Below are positions 1 through 9,094 of a DNA stretch of 64,000 nucleotides, piece by piece. The stretch is from Curtobacterium pusillum. Its GTDB lineage: Bacteria; Actinomycetota; Actinomycetes; Actinomycetales; Microbacteriaceae. Each line of letters starts with the position of its first letter. Within the stretch, counting starts at the first letter, position 1. Made by a program: the position numbers and the translations under genes. A model generated the notes under the pieces. The model ran no database searches. It saw only the letters and a list, made by a program, of their open reading frames with translations, and was not told the origin of the DNA. The stretch is taken from the NCBI RefSeq assembly GCF_007680845.1, contig NZ_VEIY01000001.1, positions 814,227 through 878,226 on the forward strand. Reading direction: 5' to 3'.

Positions 1-24
1 AACCTGCCGGCGCTCGTCAAGTAG
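1..24 (+). CDS. C-terminal end of an unidentified protein (partial)
   Basis: Only the last seven codons and a TAG stop are in the window; they read NLPALVK. The reading is inferred from the perfect terminator hairpin 15 bases further on, which is where a gene end is expected. Nothing can be said about function. The gene enters from the left edge on the strand that clpX also uses. Confidence 0.5.
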   Translation, partial: NLPALVK

Positions 25-38
25 CACCGGCACATGAA

Positions 39-64
39 GGCCCCGCACCGTCCGGTGCGGGGCC
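39..64 (+). terminator. Intrinsic terminator hairpin
   Basis: A perfect 11-bp stem (GGCCCCGCACC, 39-49, with GGTGCGGGGCC, 54-64) closes a 4-base loop. It is followed by TTCGTC, a weak U-tract typical of GC-rich actinobacteria. It ends the partial left-edge gene and may also serve the convergent copC-like gene. Confidence 0.8.
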
Positions 65-117
65 TTCGTCGTGTCGCGGCCGGCCTGGAGGCGCGGTGCG
101 GGTCCGGCGGGCGGGCG

Positions 118-801
118 TCAGTCCGTCTCGGGACCGTCCACCGCGTCGCGCTCGTCGTCCGCGGCGGGCGCGGGACGACGGCGGAGCAGGAGCAGGAGGG
201 CCACGACGACGCCGACGAGGACGATCCCCCCGGCACCGATCCAGATCGCGTCGGAGGCAGTCGACTCCCCGCTGCCCGACGCCGTGCCCGTGGTGTCGCC
301 GCCGGAGCTCGCCGCGCCGCCATTGCTCGACGTGGCGCAGACCGGGGGCTCCGTGGCGCCCTTCGCGGGCGTGAACCCGGCGGGGGCGTCCCACGTGAAG
401 GTGTACTCGTCGGACACGGTGTGTCCGTCGGCGGAGATGATCTGCCACTCGACGGTGTACTTGCCGGAGTCGCCGAGCGCGGCCTTCGTGGTCATCGACG
501 GCCCGTCGACGTCGAGGCAGCCGTCCTCGTAGTACTTCCCGTCCGGGCCGACGATCCGGTACGCGAACCCGGAGTTCGTGTCGCCGATGTCGAGCAGCTT
601 GTCGTTCGTGGTGATCTCGAACGACTCGGGCAGCGAGGTCAGCGTGCCGTCGACCTTCGGGGTCGAGGCGACCATGTAGTTGTGCGCCGAGGCGGGGCCG
701 GCCAGACCGAGGACGGCACCGGCCACGATCGCGACGGACAGGGCGGCGGCCGACCCGCGCCTCCAGGCCGACGCCACGTGCCCACCGGACCGCTTCGTCA
801 C
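118..801 (-). CDS. CopC-domain copper-binding membrane-anchored protein
   Basis: The 227-residue protein starts with a GTG that overlaps the stop of the upstream ycnI-like gene by 4 bases (GTGA), so the two are translationally coupled. Residues about 15-39 are a signal peptide ending ASA; cleavage leaves HN at the new N-terminus, the position of the first copper ligand in CopC proteins. A CopC immunoglobulin-like domain follows to about residue 130 (conserved stretch DGHTVSDEYTFTW). Then come a Ser/Gly/Thr linker, one membrane helix near 185-207 and an Arg/Asp-rich tail. The likely role is extracytoplasmic copper binding beside YcnI; no CopD domain is fused. The exact 12-mer repeat lies in the start of the signal peptide. 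Confidence 0.88.
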   Translation of the reverse strand: MTKRSGGHVASAWRRGSAAALSVAIVAGAVLGLAGPASAHNYMVASTPKVDGTLTSLPESFEITTNDKLLDIGDTNSGFAYRIVGPDGKYYEDGCLDVDGPSMTTKAALGDSGKYTVEWQIISADGHTVSDEYTFTWDAPAGFTPAKGATEPPVCATSSNGGAASSGGDTTGTASGSGESTASDAIWIGAGGIVLVGVVVALLLLLRRRPAPAADDERDAVDGPETD

Positions 802-1532
802 TTGGTGGTGCTCCGGCGACGGGTGTTCGCGACGGCGACGACCAGGGCGACCGCGCCGAGCACGAGGCCGCCGAGGCCGAGGAAGCGACCGACCAGGTCG
901 GGGTCGGCGGGGGAGGCGGTCGAGGCGCTGGCGTCGGCGGTGGCCGTCGGCGTGGCTTCGATCGGGTCACCGTCGGCGGCGACGGGCACGGCTGCGGTCA
1001 GCACGATGGAGGGGGCCGGGTGCTCGGGCTCGGCGGCACCGGTCTTCTGCTCCTGGTTCCACTCGACGGACCCCTTCTCGCAGGTCTGCAGGGCGGGGAA
1101 CTCGACGCGGTCGCCGGCCTTGCCGTCCGGCAGCGAGAACGACAGCTGGAAGGTGTCGCGCTCGTCAGCGGGGAGCGGGGTCTTCGCCGTGTAGGTGACG
1201 CTCGTCACGCGCTCGCCGGCGTCCTCGGCGGACTCGTCGTCGGCGGAGGACGACGGGCTCGTGTACGGCTCGGTGGCCTTCGTGATGGTCCAGTTCGGGT
1301 TGACCGTCGGCGTGACCTCGATGATCGACTCCGGCACCTGGAACTCGATCTTCGTCGTGGGGGAGCCGTCGCAGCCGTGCGGGACCGAGAAGGTCGCCGT
1401 CGTGTACGAGTCCGCGGCGGTCGACGTGGCGGTCGCTTCCACGTGGGCGCTGGCGACACCGGCGGTGCCGAGGACGATCAGAGCGGTGACGCCGAGGGTC
1501 GCGGTGCCGACGACGGCGAGACGCTTGGTCAT
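798..1532 (-). CDS. YcnI-like (DUF1775) copper-binding membrane protein
   Basis: The 244-residue protein has a signal peptide ending GVASA|H, so the mature chain begins with His, as in YcnI where an N-terminal His binds Cu(II). The DUF1775 domain spans about residues 30-165 (motifs FSVPHGC and VEFPALQTC, whose Cys pair probably forms a disulfide). A Thr/Ala-rich linker and a membrane helix near 213-233 follow, ending in a basic tail. ATG is preceded by a GGAAGG ribosome site. It is the first gene of the copper pair and sits 24 bases downstream of a 15-bp palindrome that looks like a metal-responsive operator. Function is inferred from the family. Confidence 0.88.
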   Translation of the reverse strand: MTKRLAVVGTATLGVTALIVLGTAGVASAHVEATATSTAADSYTTATFSVPHGCDGSPTTKIEFQVPESIIEVTPTVNPNWTITKATEPYTSPSSSADDESAEDAGERVTSVTYTAKTPLPADERDTFQLSFSLPDGKAGDRVEFPALQTCEKGSVEWNQEQKTGAAEPEHPAPSIVLTAAVPVAADGDPIEATPTATADASASTASPADPDLVGRFLGLGGLVLGAVALVVAVANTRRRSTTK

Positions 1533-1555
1533 GGGGTTCCTTCCAGGGGTGCACT

Positions 1556-1570
1556 TCTACAACTTGTAGA
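1556..1570 (-). promoter_or_regulatory. Candidate CopY/BlaI-type operator for the copper operon
   Basis: TCTACAA-C-TTGTAGA is a perfect 7+7 palindrome containing the TACA...TGTA half-sites bound by BlaI/MecI/CopY repressors. It is AT-rich in a GC-rich chromosome and lies 24 bases upstream of the ycnI start. No repressor gene is in the window. Confidence 0.55.
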
Positions 1571-1738
1571 GAAGTCGAGGACACGCTAGCAGGATCGAAC
1601 GCCCTGGGCGAACGCGCTGCGGGAAACCGGCTCGGCGTCGCCGCTGGTGTCACCGGTTGCGATTAGGCTCGTGGACAGTCGGGCGGGCCGTCGGCCAGCA
1701 TCCGGCGAACGCATCGGTCAACCAGGGAGGGCACCGAC

Positions 1739-3019
<1,281 letters not shown>

Positions 3020-3057
3020 CGCACTCGCTCCTTCCCATCACACCGGGGATGGAAAGT

Positions 3058-3125
3058 GGAATCGGGCGTACCTGGTCGAACGTTTCGACACGGTACGCCC
3101 GATTCCGGCAGGTACGCCCGATTCC
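3058..3125. repeat. Intergenic hairpin repeat, GTACGCC family
   Basis: The arm at 3058-3072 (GGAATCGGGCGTACC) is perfectly complementary to 3092-3106, with an inner GTCGAA/TTCGAC stem, and the right arm is repeated directly at 3111-3125. It separates the convergent clpX and M3 peptidase genes and could act as a two-way terminator. The same core recurs near 10.7-10.9 kb. Confidence 0.75.
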
Positions 3126-3148
3126 GCCCGGCACGCGGGCGCCCCGCC

Positions 3149-5176
3149 CTACTCGAGCCCGCGTCGCCGCAACAGCGGCCCGACCTCGGCGTCACGCCCG
3201 CGGAAGTCCCGGTACGCCTCGAGCGGGTCCTTCGCCCCGCCGACCCCGAGCAACTTCGACGCGAACCGCGCCCCGGCCTCCCGCGAGAGCCCACCGTTGT
3301 CCCGGAACCACTCCACGGTGTCCGCGTCGAGCACCTCCGACCAGATGTACCCGTAGTACCCGGCGTCGTACCCGCCCGAGAACGTGTGCGCGAAGTACGT
3401 CGACGAGTACCGCGGCGGCACGGCTGCCACGGCGATCCCGGCCGATTCCAGTGCTGAGCGCTCGAAGTCCTCGACGGAGGTGACCTCGGCGGCCTCGGCG
3501 GCGGAGAGCCGGTGCCACGCCTGGTCGAGGAGCGCGGCGGCGAGGTACTCCGTCGTCGCGAAGCCCTCGTTGAACCCGGCGGAGTCGCTCAACCCGAGGA
3601 CGAGCTCGGGCGGCAGCGGTTCACCGGTCTCGTGGTGCTTGGCGTAGTTCGCGAGCACGGAGGGCCACGACACCCACATCTCGTTCACCTGCGACGGGAA
3701 CTCGACGAAGTCCCGCTCGACGTTGGTGCCCGAGAACCGCGGGTAGGTCGTGCGGGCGATGAGCCCGTGCAGCGCGTGCCCGAACTCGTGGAACAGCGTC
3801 TCGACCTCGTCCTGGATGAGGAGCGTCGGCGACCCCGCCGCCGGCTTCGCCACGTTGAGGTTGTTCACGACGACGGGCAGCGTGCCGAGCAGGTCGGACT
3901 GCTCCACCACGGGGTTCATCCACGCACCGCCCCGCTTGCCGTCCCGCGTGTAGAGGTCGAGCAGGTACAGGCCGACCGGCTCGTCGGTGTCCGAGCGCAC
4001 CTCGAAGACCCGGACCTCGTCGTTGTAGCCGTGCAGGTCCGGACGCTCGGTGAAGGTCAGCCCGTACAGCTCCCCGGCCGCGTGGAAGACCCCGTCGCGG
4101 AGGACCCGGTCGGCCTCGAAGTACGGGCGGAGCGCCGAGCTGTCCGCCGCGAACTGTTCACCGCGCAGCAGCTCGGTGGCGTACGCCCAGTCCCATGCCT
4201 CGACCTCGAACCCGACGACACGGGAGCGGACGGCCCGCTCGTCGTTCGCGTTCGCGGCCGCGGCGGGGACGAGCGAGGACAGCAGTCCATCGACGGCCTC
4301 CGGCGTGCCGGCGGTCTCGTCCGCGGTGACCACGGCGGCGTGGTTCGGGAAGCCGAGGAGCTCCGCACGCTCGGCGCGGAGCCGCACGATGCGCAGCAGC
4401 ACCTCGCGGTTGTCGTGCTCGTTCCCGCGGCGCCCGCGGGACAGCGAGGCTTCGAGGATCCGCTCACGGAGGCCGCGGTCCGCGAGGGACGCGAGCCACG
4501 GGTGCCCCGTGTACAGCGGCAGCGTGATGAGCCAGCCGTCGAGCCCGCGGTCGGCGGCGGCACTCGCGGCAGCGGACTTCGCGCCGTCGTCGAGGCCGGC
4601 GAGTTCCTCCTCGGCGGTGACGTGGACGGCGAGGTCGTTCGTGTCCTCGAGCAAGTTCCGCTCGAACGTCGTGGTGAGCGTCGAGAGCTCCTGGTTGATC
4701 GCGGTCAGCCGTTCCTTGCCCGCGTCGTCGAGCCCGGCACCCGCGAGCGTCATCTCCGTGTACGTCCGCTCCACCAGACGGCGGTCCTCGTCGGTGAGGT
4801 CCGTGCGCTCGCCCAGCCCCGACCGCACCGCTGCGATCCGCGCGTAGAGCCGACCGTCGAGGGTGATCGCGTCACGGTGCGCGGCGAGGAGCGGGGAGAC
4901 CTCGGCCTCGAGGTCGTGCAGCTCCGGCGTCGAGTCCGCCGACGACAGCGTGAAGAAGACGTGCGAGACGCGGGCGAGCCGCTGCCCGGTGCGTTCGAGC
5001 GCCACTAGGGTGTTCTCGAACGTCGGGGTCTCGGTCGAGGCGGCGATCGCCTCGACCTCGGCGCGCTGCTCGGCCATGCCCGCGTCGAACGCCGGCTGGT
5101 AGTGCTCGAGCCGGACGTCGCGGAACGGCGGGAGGGAGTAGGGGAGGGTGCTCGGTTCATCGAACGGGGTTGCCAT
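3149..5176 (-). CDS. M3 family zinc oligopeptidase (Dcp/OpdA type)
   Basis: A 675-residue cytoplasmic thimet-type metallopeptidase that degrades short peptides. The zinc motif HEFGHALH is near residue 463, with the downstream Glu in FVEFPSQVNEMW. The C-terminal half has the usual active-site YSSTYFAHTFSGGYDAGYY signature, and the helical N-terminal half starts MATPFDEPSTLPY. Of two adjacent starts (GTG at 5179, ATG at 5176) I prefer the ATG because a TAGGGT hexamer ends exactly 6 bases upstream of it, which fits a leaderless transcript. The choice between dipeptidyl carboxypeptidase and oligopeptidase A cannot be made from sequence alone. Confidence 0.93.
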   Translation of the reverse strand: MATPFDEPSTLPYSLPPFRDVRLEHYQPAFDAGMAEQRAEVEAIAASTETPTFENTLVALERTGQRLARVSHVFFTLSSADSTPELHDLEAEVSPLLAAHRDAITLDGRLYARIAAVRSGLGERTDLTDEDRRLVERTYTEMTLAGAGLDDAGKERLTAINQELSTLTTTFERNLLEDTNDLAVHVTAEEELAGLDDGAKSAAASAAADRGLDGWLITLPLYTGHPWLASLADRGLRERILEASLSRGRRGNEHDNREVLLRIVRLRAERAELLGFPNHAAVVTADETAGTPEAVDGLLSSLVPAAAANANDERAVRSRVVGFEVEAWDWAYATELLRGEQFAADSSALRPYFEADRVLRDGVFHAAGELYGLTFTERPDLHGYNDEVRVFEVRSDTDEPVGLYLLDLYTRDGKRGGAWMNPVVEQSDLLGTLPVVVNNLNVAKPAAGSPTLLIQDEVETLFHEFGHALHGLIARTTYPRFSGTNVERDFVEFPSQVNEMWVSWPSVLANYAKHHETGEPLPPELVLGLSDSAGFNEGFATTEYLAAALLDQAWHRLSAAEAAEVTSVEDFERSALESAGIAVAAVPPRYSSTYFAHTFSGGYDAGYYGYIWSEVLDADTVEWFRDNGGLSREAGARFASKLLGVGGAKDPLEAYRDFRGRDAEVGPLLRRRGLE

Positions 5177-5182
5177 CACCCC

Positions 5183-5188
5183 ACCCTA
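5183..5188 (-). promoter_or_regulatory. Candidate -10 element, leaderless M3 peptidase mRNA
   Basis: TAGGGT on the minus strand ends 6 bases before ATG 5176. The context TAGGGTGGGGTG is shared with the oligopeptidase B start near 60.09 kb. Confidence 0.5.
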
Positions 5189-5214
5189 CGGACCGTGGGG
5201 AGTACCCGCCCCGG

Positions 5215-5796
5215 TCAGCGCGTCGCTGCGTCGATGAGCGTCTCGGCGGCGCGCCGTGCGTGCAGCGCCGGCGCCGTCGACTCCGCGATCGCGGCGGTCG
5301 TCTGCGCCCCCTCGGCCAACAGCGCGAGCTGCGCGGCGAGTTCCTCGGCACGCTCCGGGTCGGCGACGGCCTCGGTCGCGAGCGAGGAGACGAACCGCTG
5401 GAAGGACTCCTTGTGGTCCCGCGCGATCTCGGCGATCGCGGGGGAGGTCGCCCCGAGCTCGCCGAACGCGTTGATGAACCCGCAGCCCCGGAACGTGTCG
5501 TCGCCGAACCACTCCTCGAGGAAGTCGTACATCGCGAGGAGCTTGTCCCGCGGGGTGGTGGCAGCGTCGACCGCGCCGTGCACCCCGCGCTCCCAGAAGT
5601 CGTGACGGCCGGCGAGGACGGCGAGGATGAGCTGCTCCTTGCCGGGGAAGGCCGCGTACAGCTTCTTCAGCGAGACGCCGGCGCCGGTCCGGATCTCGTC
5701 CATGCCCACGGACTGGATGCCGCGCGTGTAGAAGAGCTGGTCGGCGACGTCGAGGATGTGCGCCCGGACGTCGGGCTCGATCGTGCTGGTGTTCAT
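5215..5796 (-). CDS. TetR/AcrR family transcriptional regulator
   Basis: About 193 residues. The N-terminal TetR helix-turn-helix covers roughly residues 12-55 (GIQSVGMDEIRTGAGVSLKK then LYAAFPGKEQLI). The C-terminal ligand domain contains the GCGFINAFGELG stretch of a common AcrR subgroup. ATG 5796 is chosen because the N-terminus then has the usual length; a GTG at 5823 in frame would add nine residues, and GGAGGG lies 13 bases upstream of the ATG. A TAGACT -10 like hexamer is at 5858-5863. Its target is unknown; it lies between two same-strand genes with no obvious link to either. Confidence 0.88.
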   Translation of the reverse strand: MNTSTIEPDVRAHILDVADQLFYTRGIQSVGMDEIRTGAGVSLKKLYAAFPGKEQLILAVLAGRHDFWERGVHGAVDAATTPRDKLLAMYDFLEEWFGDDTFRGCGFINAFGELGATSPAIAEIARDHKESFQRFVSSLATEAVADPERAEELAAQLALLAEGAQTTAAIAESTAPALHARRAAETLIDAATR

Positions 5797-5883
5797 GACG
5801 TACCGCGTTCCCTCCGTGTCCACCGTCCTCGACCTGCGCCGGGAACCCTCGTTCTCCAGTCTAGGCGTCCGCCCTCGGACGGC

Positions 5884-6135
5884 TCAGTCCTCTTCGGCGG
5901 CGTCGTCCGGGTTCGTGACCTGCGCGTGCCCGGCGTCGTCGAGGTGGATCGAGGTGCCGTCGTCCAGCGTCACGATCGGCTTGCCCTCGAGGTAGGTGAG
6001 GGTCCACCCCCACCCCGCCGTGTCGACGGACTCCGCCGCGAGCTCGTCCTCGACCCCGCGCACCGCGACGACCACCGCTTCCGGCAGTCGCGACGGCGAC
6101 TCCCCACCCACGTTCCAGCGTGTGCCCAACTGCAT
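5884..6135 (-). CDS. Small conserved-looking acidic protein downstream of valS
   Basis: An 83-residue soluble protein starting MQLGTRWNVGGESP and ending in an acidic tail (DDAAEED). No membrane segment or known motif is visible; the middle (GWGWTLTYLEGKPIVTLDDG) looks like beta strands. The start is firm: GGAGG lies 6 bases before ATG inside CTGGAGGCACGG, a one-mismatch copy of the 12-mer found elsewhere in this window. It follows valS by 62 bases on the same strand and is probably co-transcribed. Function unknown. Confidence 0.7.
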   Translation of the reverse strand: MQLGTRWNVGGESPSRLPEAVVVAVRGVEDELAAESVDTAGWGWTLTYLEGKPIVTLDDGTSIHLDDAGHAQVTNPDDAAEED

Positions 6136-6197
6136 CCGTGCCTCCAGTCCGGTGTCCCCGGCCGCGTCGCCTGCGCGACACGGCCGGACGACCGACG

Positions 6198-8789
6198 TTA
6201 CGCCTGCTGCTCCGCCAGCTCGATCTCGGTGACCGCCAGCTCGTCCCCGTCCGCGAAGGACAGGTTCTCGATCCGGCCGACGGCCGCGAGGTCGACCGCC
6301 GCGCGCTCGATGAGCGCCCGCGTCTCGGCCGGTGCCGCGACCACGGCACGCGTCACGGGCGTCTTCTGCGAGGCCTTCGCGGCGGTCTTCGCACCACGGA
6401 TGCCGATGAGCGCCTGACCGACGGCACCGAGGAGCCCCGACGGCTCGGCCTGGGTGGGCAGCTCGGCCACGGTCGGCCAGGAGGCACGGTGCACGCTGGT
6501 CTCGTGGGTCCAGGCCCACACTTCCTCCGTCGCGAACGGGAGGAACGGTGCCAGCAGGCGCAGCAGCGCGTCGATCGCAGCGCGGAGCGCGAGGACCGCG
6601 CTCGCCTGCGTCTCGTGCGTCGACTCGGTCGCGGTGCCGTACGCGCGCTCCTTGACGAGCTCGAGGTAGTCGTCGCAGAAGGTCCAGAAGAACCGCTCCG
6701 TGACCTCGAGTGCGCGGGCGTGGTCGAAACCGTCGAAGGCCGCGGTGGCCTGGTCGATGACGCTGCCGAGCTCGGCGAGCATGTCGACGTCGAGCGGCTC
6801 GGTCACGGCGCTCGCACCCTCGGGCACGGGGAAGCCGTAGACGAACTTCGCCGCGTTGAGGACCTTGATCGCCAGACGACGGCCGACCTTGATCTGCTTC
6901 GGGTTCTGCGGGTCGAACGCCGCGTCGGTGCCGAGCTTGGACGAGGCCGCCCAGTACCGGACCGCGTCGGCGCCGTGCTGCTCGAGGATCGACAGCGGGG
7001 TGACGACGTTGCCCTTCGACTTCGACATCTTCTTGCGGTCCGGGTCCACGATGAAGCCGGAGATCGACGCGTGCTTCCACGGCACGGTGTCCGCTTCGAG
7101 CTGGCTGCGGAGCACCGTCGTGAAGAGCCACGTGCGGATGATGTCCTGCGCCTGCGGGCGGACGTCGTACGGGTAGACCAGGTCGTAGAGCTCCGGGTCG
7201 GACTCCCACTTGCCGGCGAGCTGCGGGGTGAGCGACGAGGTGGCCCAGGTGTCCATCACGTCGAGCTCGCCCTGGAAGCCGCCGGCCACGCCGCGCTGGT
7301 CCTCGGTGTAGCCCGGGGCCGGCTCGGACGCCGGGTCGACGGGCAGCTGCGCCTCGGTCGGGACGATCGGCTGGTCGAACACCGGGTTGCCGTCGGCGTC
7401 GAGCGGGTACCAGACCGGCAGGGGCACGCCGAAGAAGCGCTGGCGCGAGATGAGCCAGTCGCCGGAGAGGCCGCCGACCCAGTTGTCGTAGCGGACGCGC
7501 ATGAAGTCCGGGTGGAACGCGATCTCCTCGCCGCGGGCGCGGAGCGTCGCCTTGAGCGACTCGTCGCGGGCGCCGTTGACGATGTACCACTGGCGGGTGG
7601 AGACGATCTCGAGGGGCTTGTCGCCCTTCTCGAAGAACTTCACCGGGTGGGTGATCGTCTTGACCTCGCCGATCAGCTCGCCGGACTCGGTGAGGGCGTC
7701 CACGACGACCTTCTTCGCCGAGAACACGGTCTTGCCGGCCATCTCGGCGTAGAGCGCCTTGCCCTGCTCGCTCTCGATCCACGCCGGCTCGTCGGAGCGG
7801 ACGCGACCGTCGAAGCCGATGATGGCGCGGTTCGGCAGCTGGAGCTCGCGCCACCACACCACGTCGGTCGTGTCACCGAAGGTGCAGACCATCGCGATGC
7901 CGGCGCCCTTGTCCTGCTGCGCGAGGTGGTGCGCGAGCACCGGGACCTCGACGTCGAAGAGGGGGGAGCGGACCGTCGTGCCGAAGAGGTGCTGGAAGCG
8001 CTCGTCGTCCGGGTGTGCCACGAGGGCGACGCACGCGGGGAGGAGCTCGGGGCGGGTGGTCTGGATGACGATGTCGTCGCCGCCGTCGACCGGGTGGAAG
8101 GCGATGCCGTGGTACGCGCCGGGCATGTCCTTGTCCTCGAGCTCGGCCTGCGCCACCGCCGTGCGGAACGTGACGTCCCAGAGCGTCGGGGCGTCGGCCT
8201 GGTACGCCTCGCCGCGCTCGAGGTTGCGGAGGAACGCGCGCTGGGCGCTCGCACGGGAGGTGTCGTCGATCGTCCGGTACGACTGGGTCCAGTCCACCGA
8301 CAGGCCGAGCGTGCGGAAGAGCTGCTCGAACTGCTGCTCGTCCTGGACGGTCAGGCGCTCGCACAGCTCGATGAAGTTGCGACGGGACACCGGGATCTGG
8401 TCGGCGGCCTTGCTCGACTTGCCGTCGCCGCCCTCGAACGGCGGGACGAACGTGCCGTCGTAGGGGAGCTGCGGGTCGCAGCGGACGCCGTAGTAGTTCT
8501 GCACGCGACGCTCGGTGGGGAGACCGTTGTCGTCCCAGCCCATCGGGTAGAAGACGTGCTTGCCGCGCATGCGCTCGTAGCGGGCCTTGAGGTCGGTGTG
8601 CGTGTACGAGAACACGTGCCCGATGTGCAGCGAACCGGAGGCGGTCGGCGGCGGGGTGTCGATCGAGTAGACGGCGTCCTTCGTCGCGGCGTCGCGGTCG
8701 AAGCGGTAGGTGCCGTCCTGCTCCCAGACGGGGCCCCAGACCTCTTCGAGACCGTCCACCGTGGGCTTCTCGGGCATGGGCTTCGTCAT
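6198..8789 (-). CDS. valS: Valyl-tRNA synthetase, type 2 (archaeal-like)
   Basis: An 863-residue class I synthetase that charges tRNA-Val. SLHIGH is near residues 53-58 and KMSKS near 585. The signature GWDDNGLPTERRVQ after the HIGH region is the archaeal/type 2 form; ordinary bacterial ValRS has a GTDHAGIATQ-type sequence there. The long C-terminal coiled-coil arm of the E. coli enzyme is missing, in line with type 2. The start is ATG 8789 (MTKPMPEKP). The long ORFs on the opposite strand here are shadows. No T-box is seen upstream. Confidence 0.96.
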   Translation of the reverse strand: MTKPMPEKPTVDGLEEVWGPVWEQDGTYRFDRDAATKDAVYSIDTPPPTASGSLHIGHVFSYTHTDLKARYERMRGKHVFYPMGWDDNGLPTERRVQNYYGVRCDPQLPYDGTFVPPFEGGDGKSSKAADQIPVSRRNFIELCERLTVQDEQQFEQLFRTLGLSVDWTQSYRTIDDTSRASAQRAFLRNLERGEAYQADAPTLWDVTFRTAVAQAELEDKDMPGAYHGIAFHPVDGGDDIVIQTTRPELLPACVALVAHPDDERFQHLFGTTVRSPLFDVEVPVLAHHLAQQDKGAGIAMVCTFGDTTDVVWWRELQLPNRAIIGFDGRVRSDEPAWIESEQGKALYAEMAGKTVFSAKKVVVDALTESGELIGEVKTITHPVKFFEKGDKPLEIVSTRQWYIVNGARDESLKATLRARGEEIAFHPDFMRVRYDNWVGGLSGDWLISRQRFFGVPLPVWYPLDADGNPVFDQPIVPTEAQLPVDPASEPAPGYTEDQRGVAGGFQGELDVMDTWATSSLTPQLAGKWESDPELYDLVYPYDVRPQAQDIIRTWLFTTVLRSQLEADTVPWKHASISGFIVDPDRKKMSKSKGNVVTPLSILEQHGADAVRYWAASSKLGTDAAFDPQNPKQIKVGRRLAIKVLNAAKFVYGFPVPEGASAVTEPLDVDMLAELGSVIDQATAAFDGFDHARALEVTERFFWTFCDDYLELVKERAYGTATESTHETQASAVLALRAAIDALLRLLAPFLPFATEEVWAWTHETSVHRASWPTVAELPTQAEPSGLLGAVGQALIGIRGAKTAAKASQKTPVTRAVVAAPAETRALIERAAVDLAAVGRIENLSFADGDELAVTEIELAEQQA

Positions 8790-9094
8790 GGCTGCGCCTT
8801 TCGATCGATGTGTGCGGCACCGAGTCCGTGATGAGGTGCCTGAATGTCCGCGCACGTGAGGCGTGGTCCTGTCGATGGTACCGGCCGCGGCGGACACTCC
8901 GGGCGCGCGCTCGTGGTCGGAGGTCGGTCGGCGGTCGCGTTGGCGATCGCCCTCTAGCACAGCGAGCTGTCGGACACGCCGGGAGTCTGCTAGGCTGTCG
9001 GGGTTTGTCCGGTGGGCGCGGGTCCGCAGGAGCTGCACCGTCGCCGTCCACTGGACGCCCGAAGGCAAGACTCAGCACTACCGGAGGAACTCAC
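8790..9094. other. Divergent intergenic region, valS / MHS transporter
   Basis: This 305-bp spacer between divergent genes holds a possible plus-strand promoter with -10 TAGGCT at 8991-8996, about 100 bases upstream of the transporter. I see no clear operator, riboswitch or small gene. Confidence 0.4.

Noticed and set aside
1..24. The left-edge fragment as the end of clpP
   Set aside because: The position before clpX is suggestive, but seven residues cannot be assigned and a divergent copper operon lies between.
6120..8831. A 903-codon ORF opposite valS on the plus strand
   Set aside because: It mirrors the valS gene; its protein is rich in Arg, Val, Leu and Gly with no domain, typical of antisense frames in high-GC DNA.
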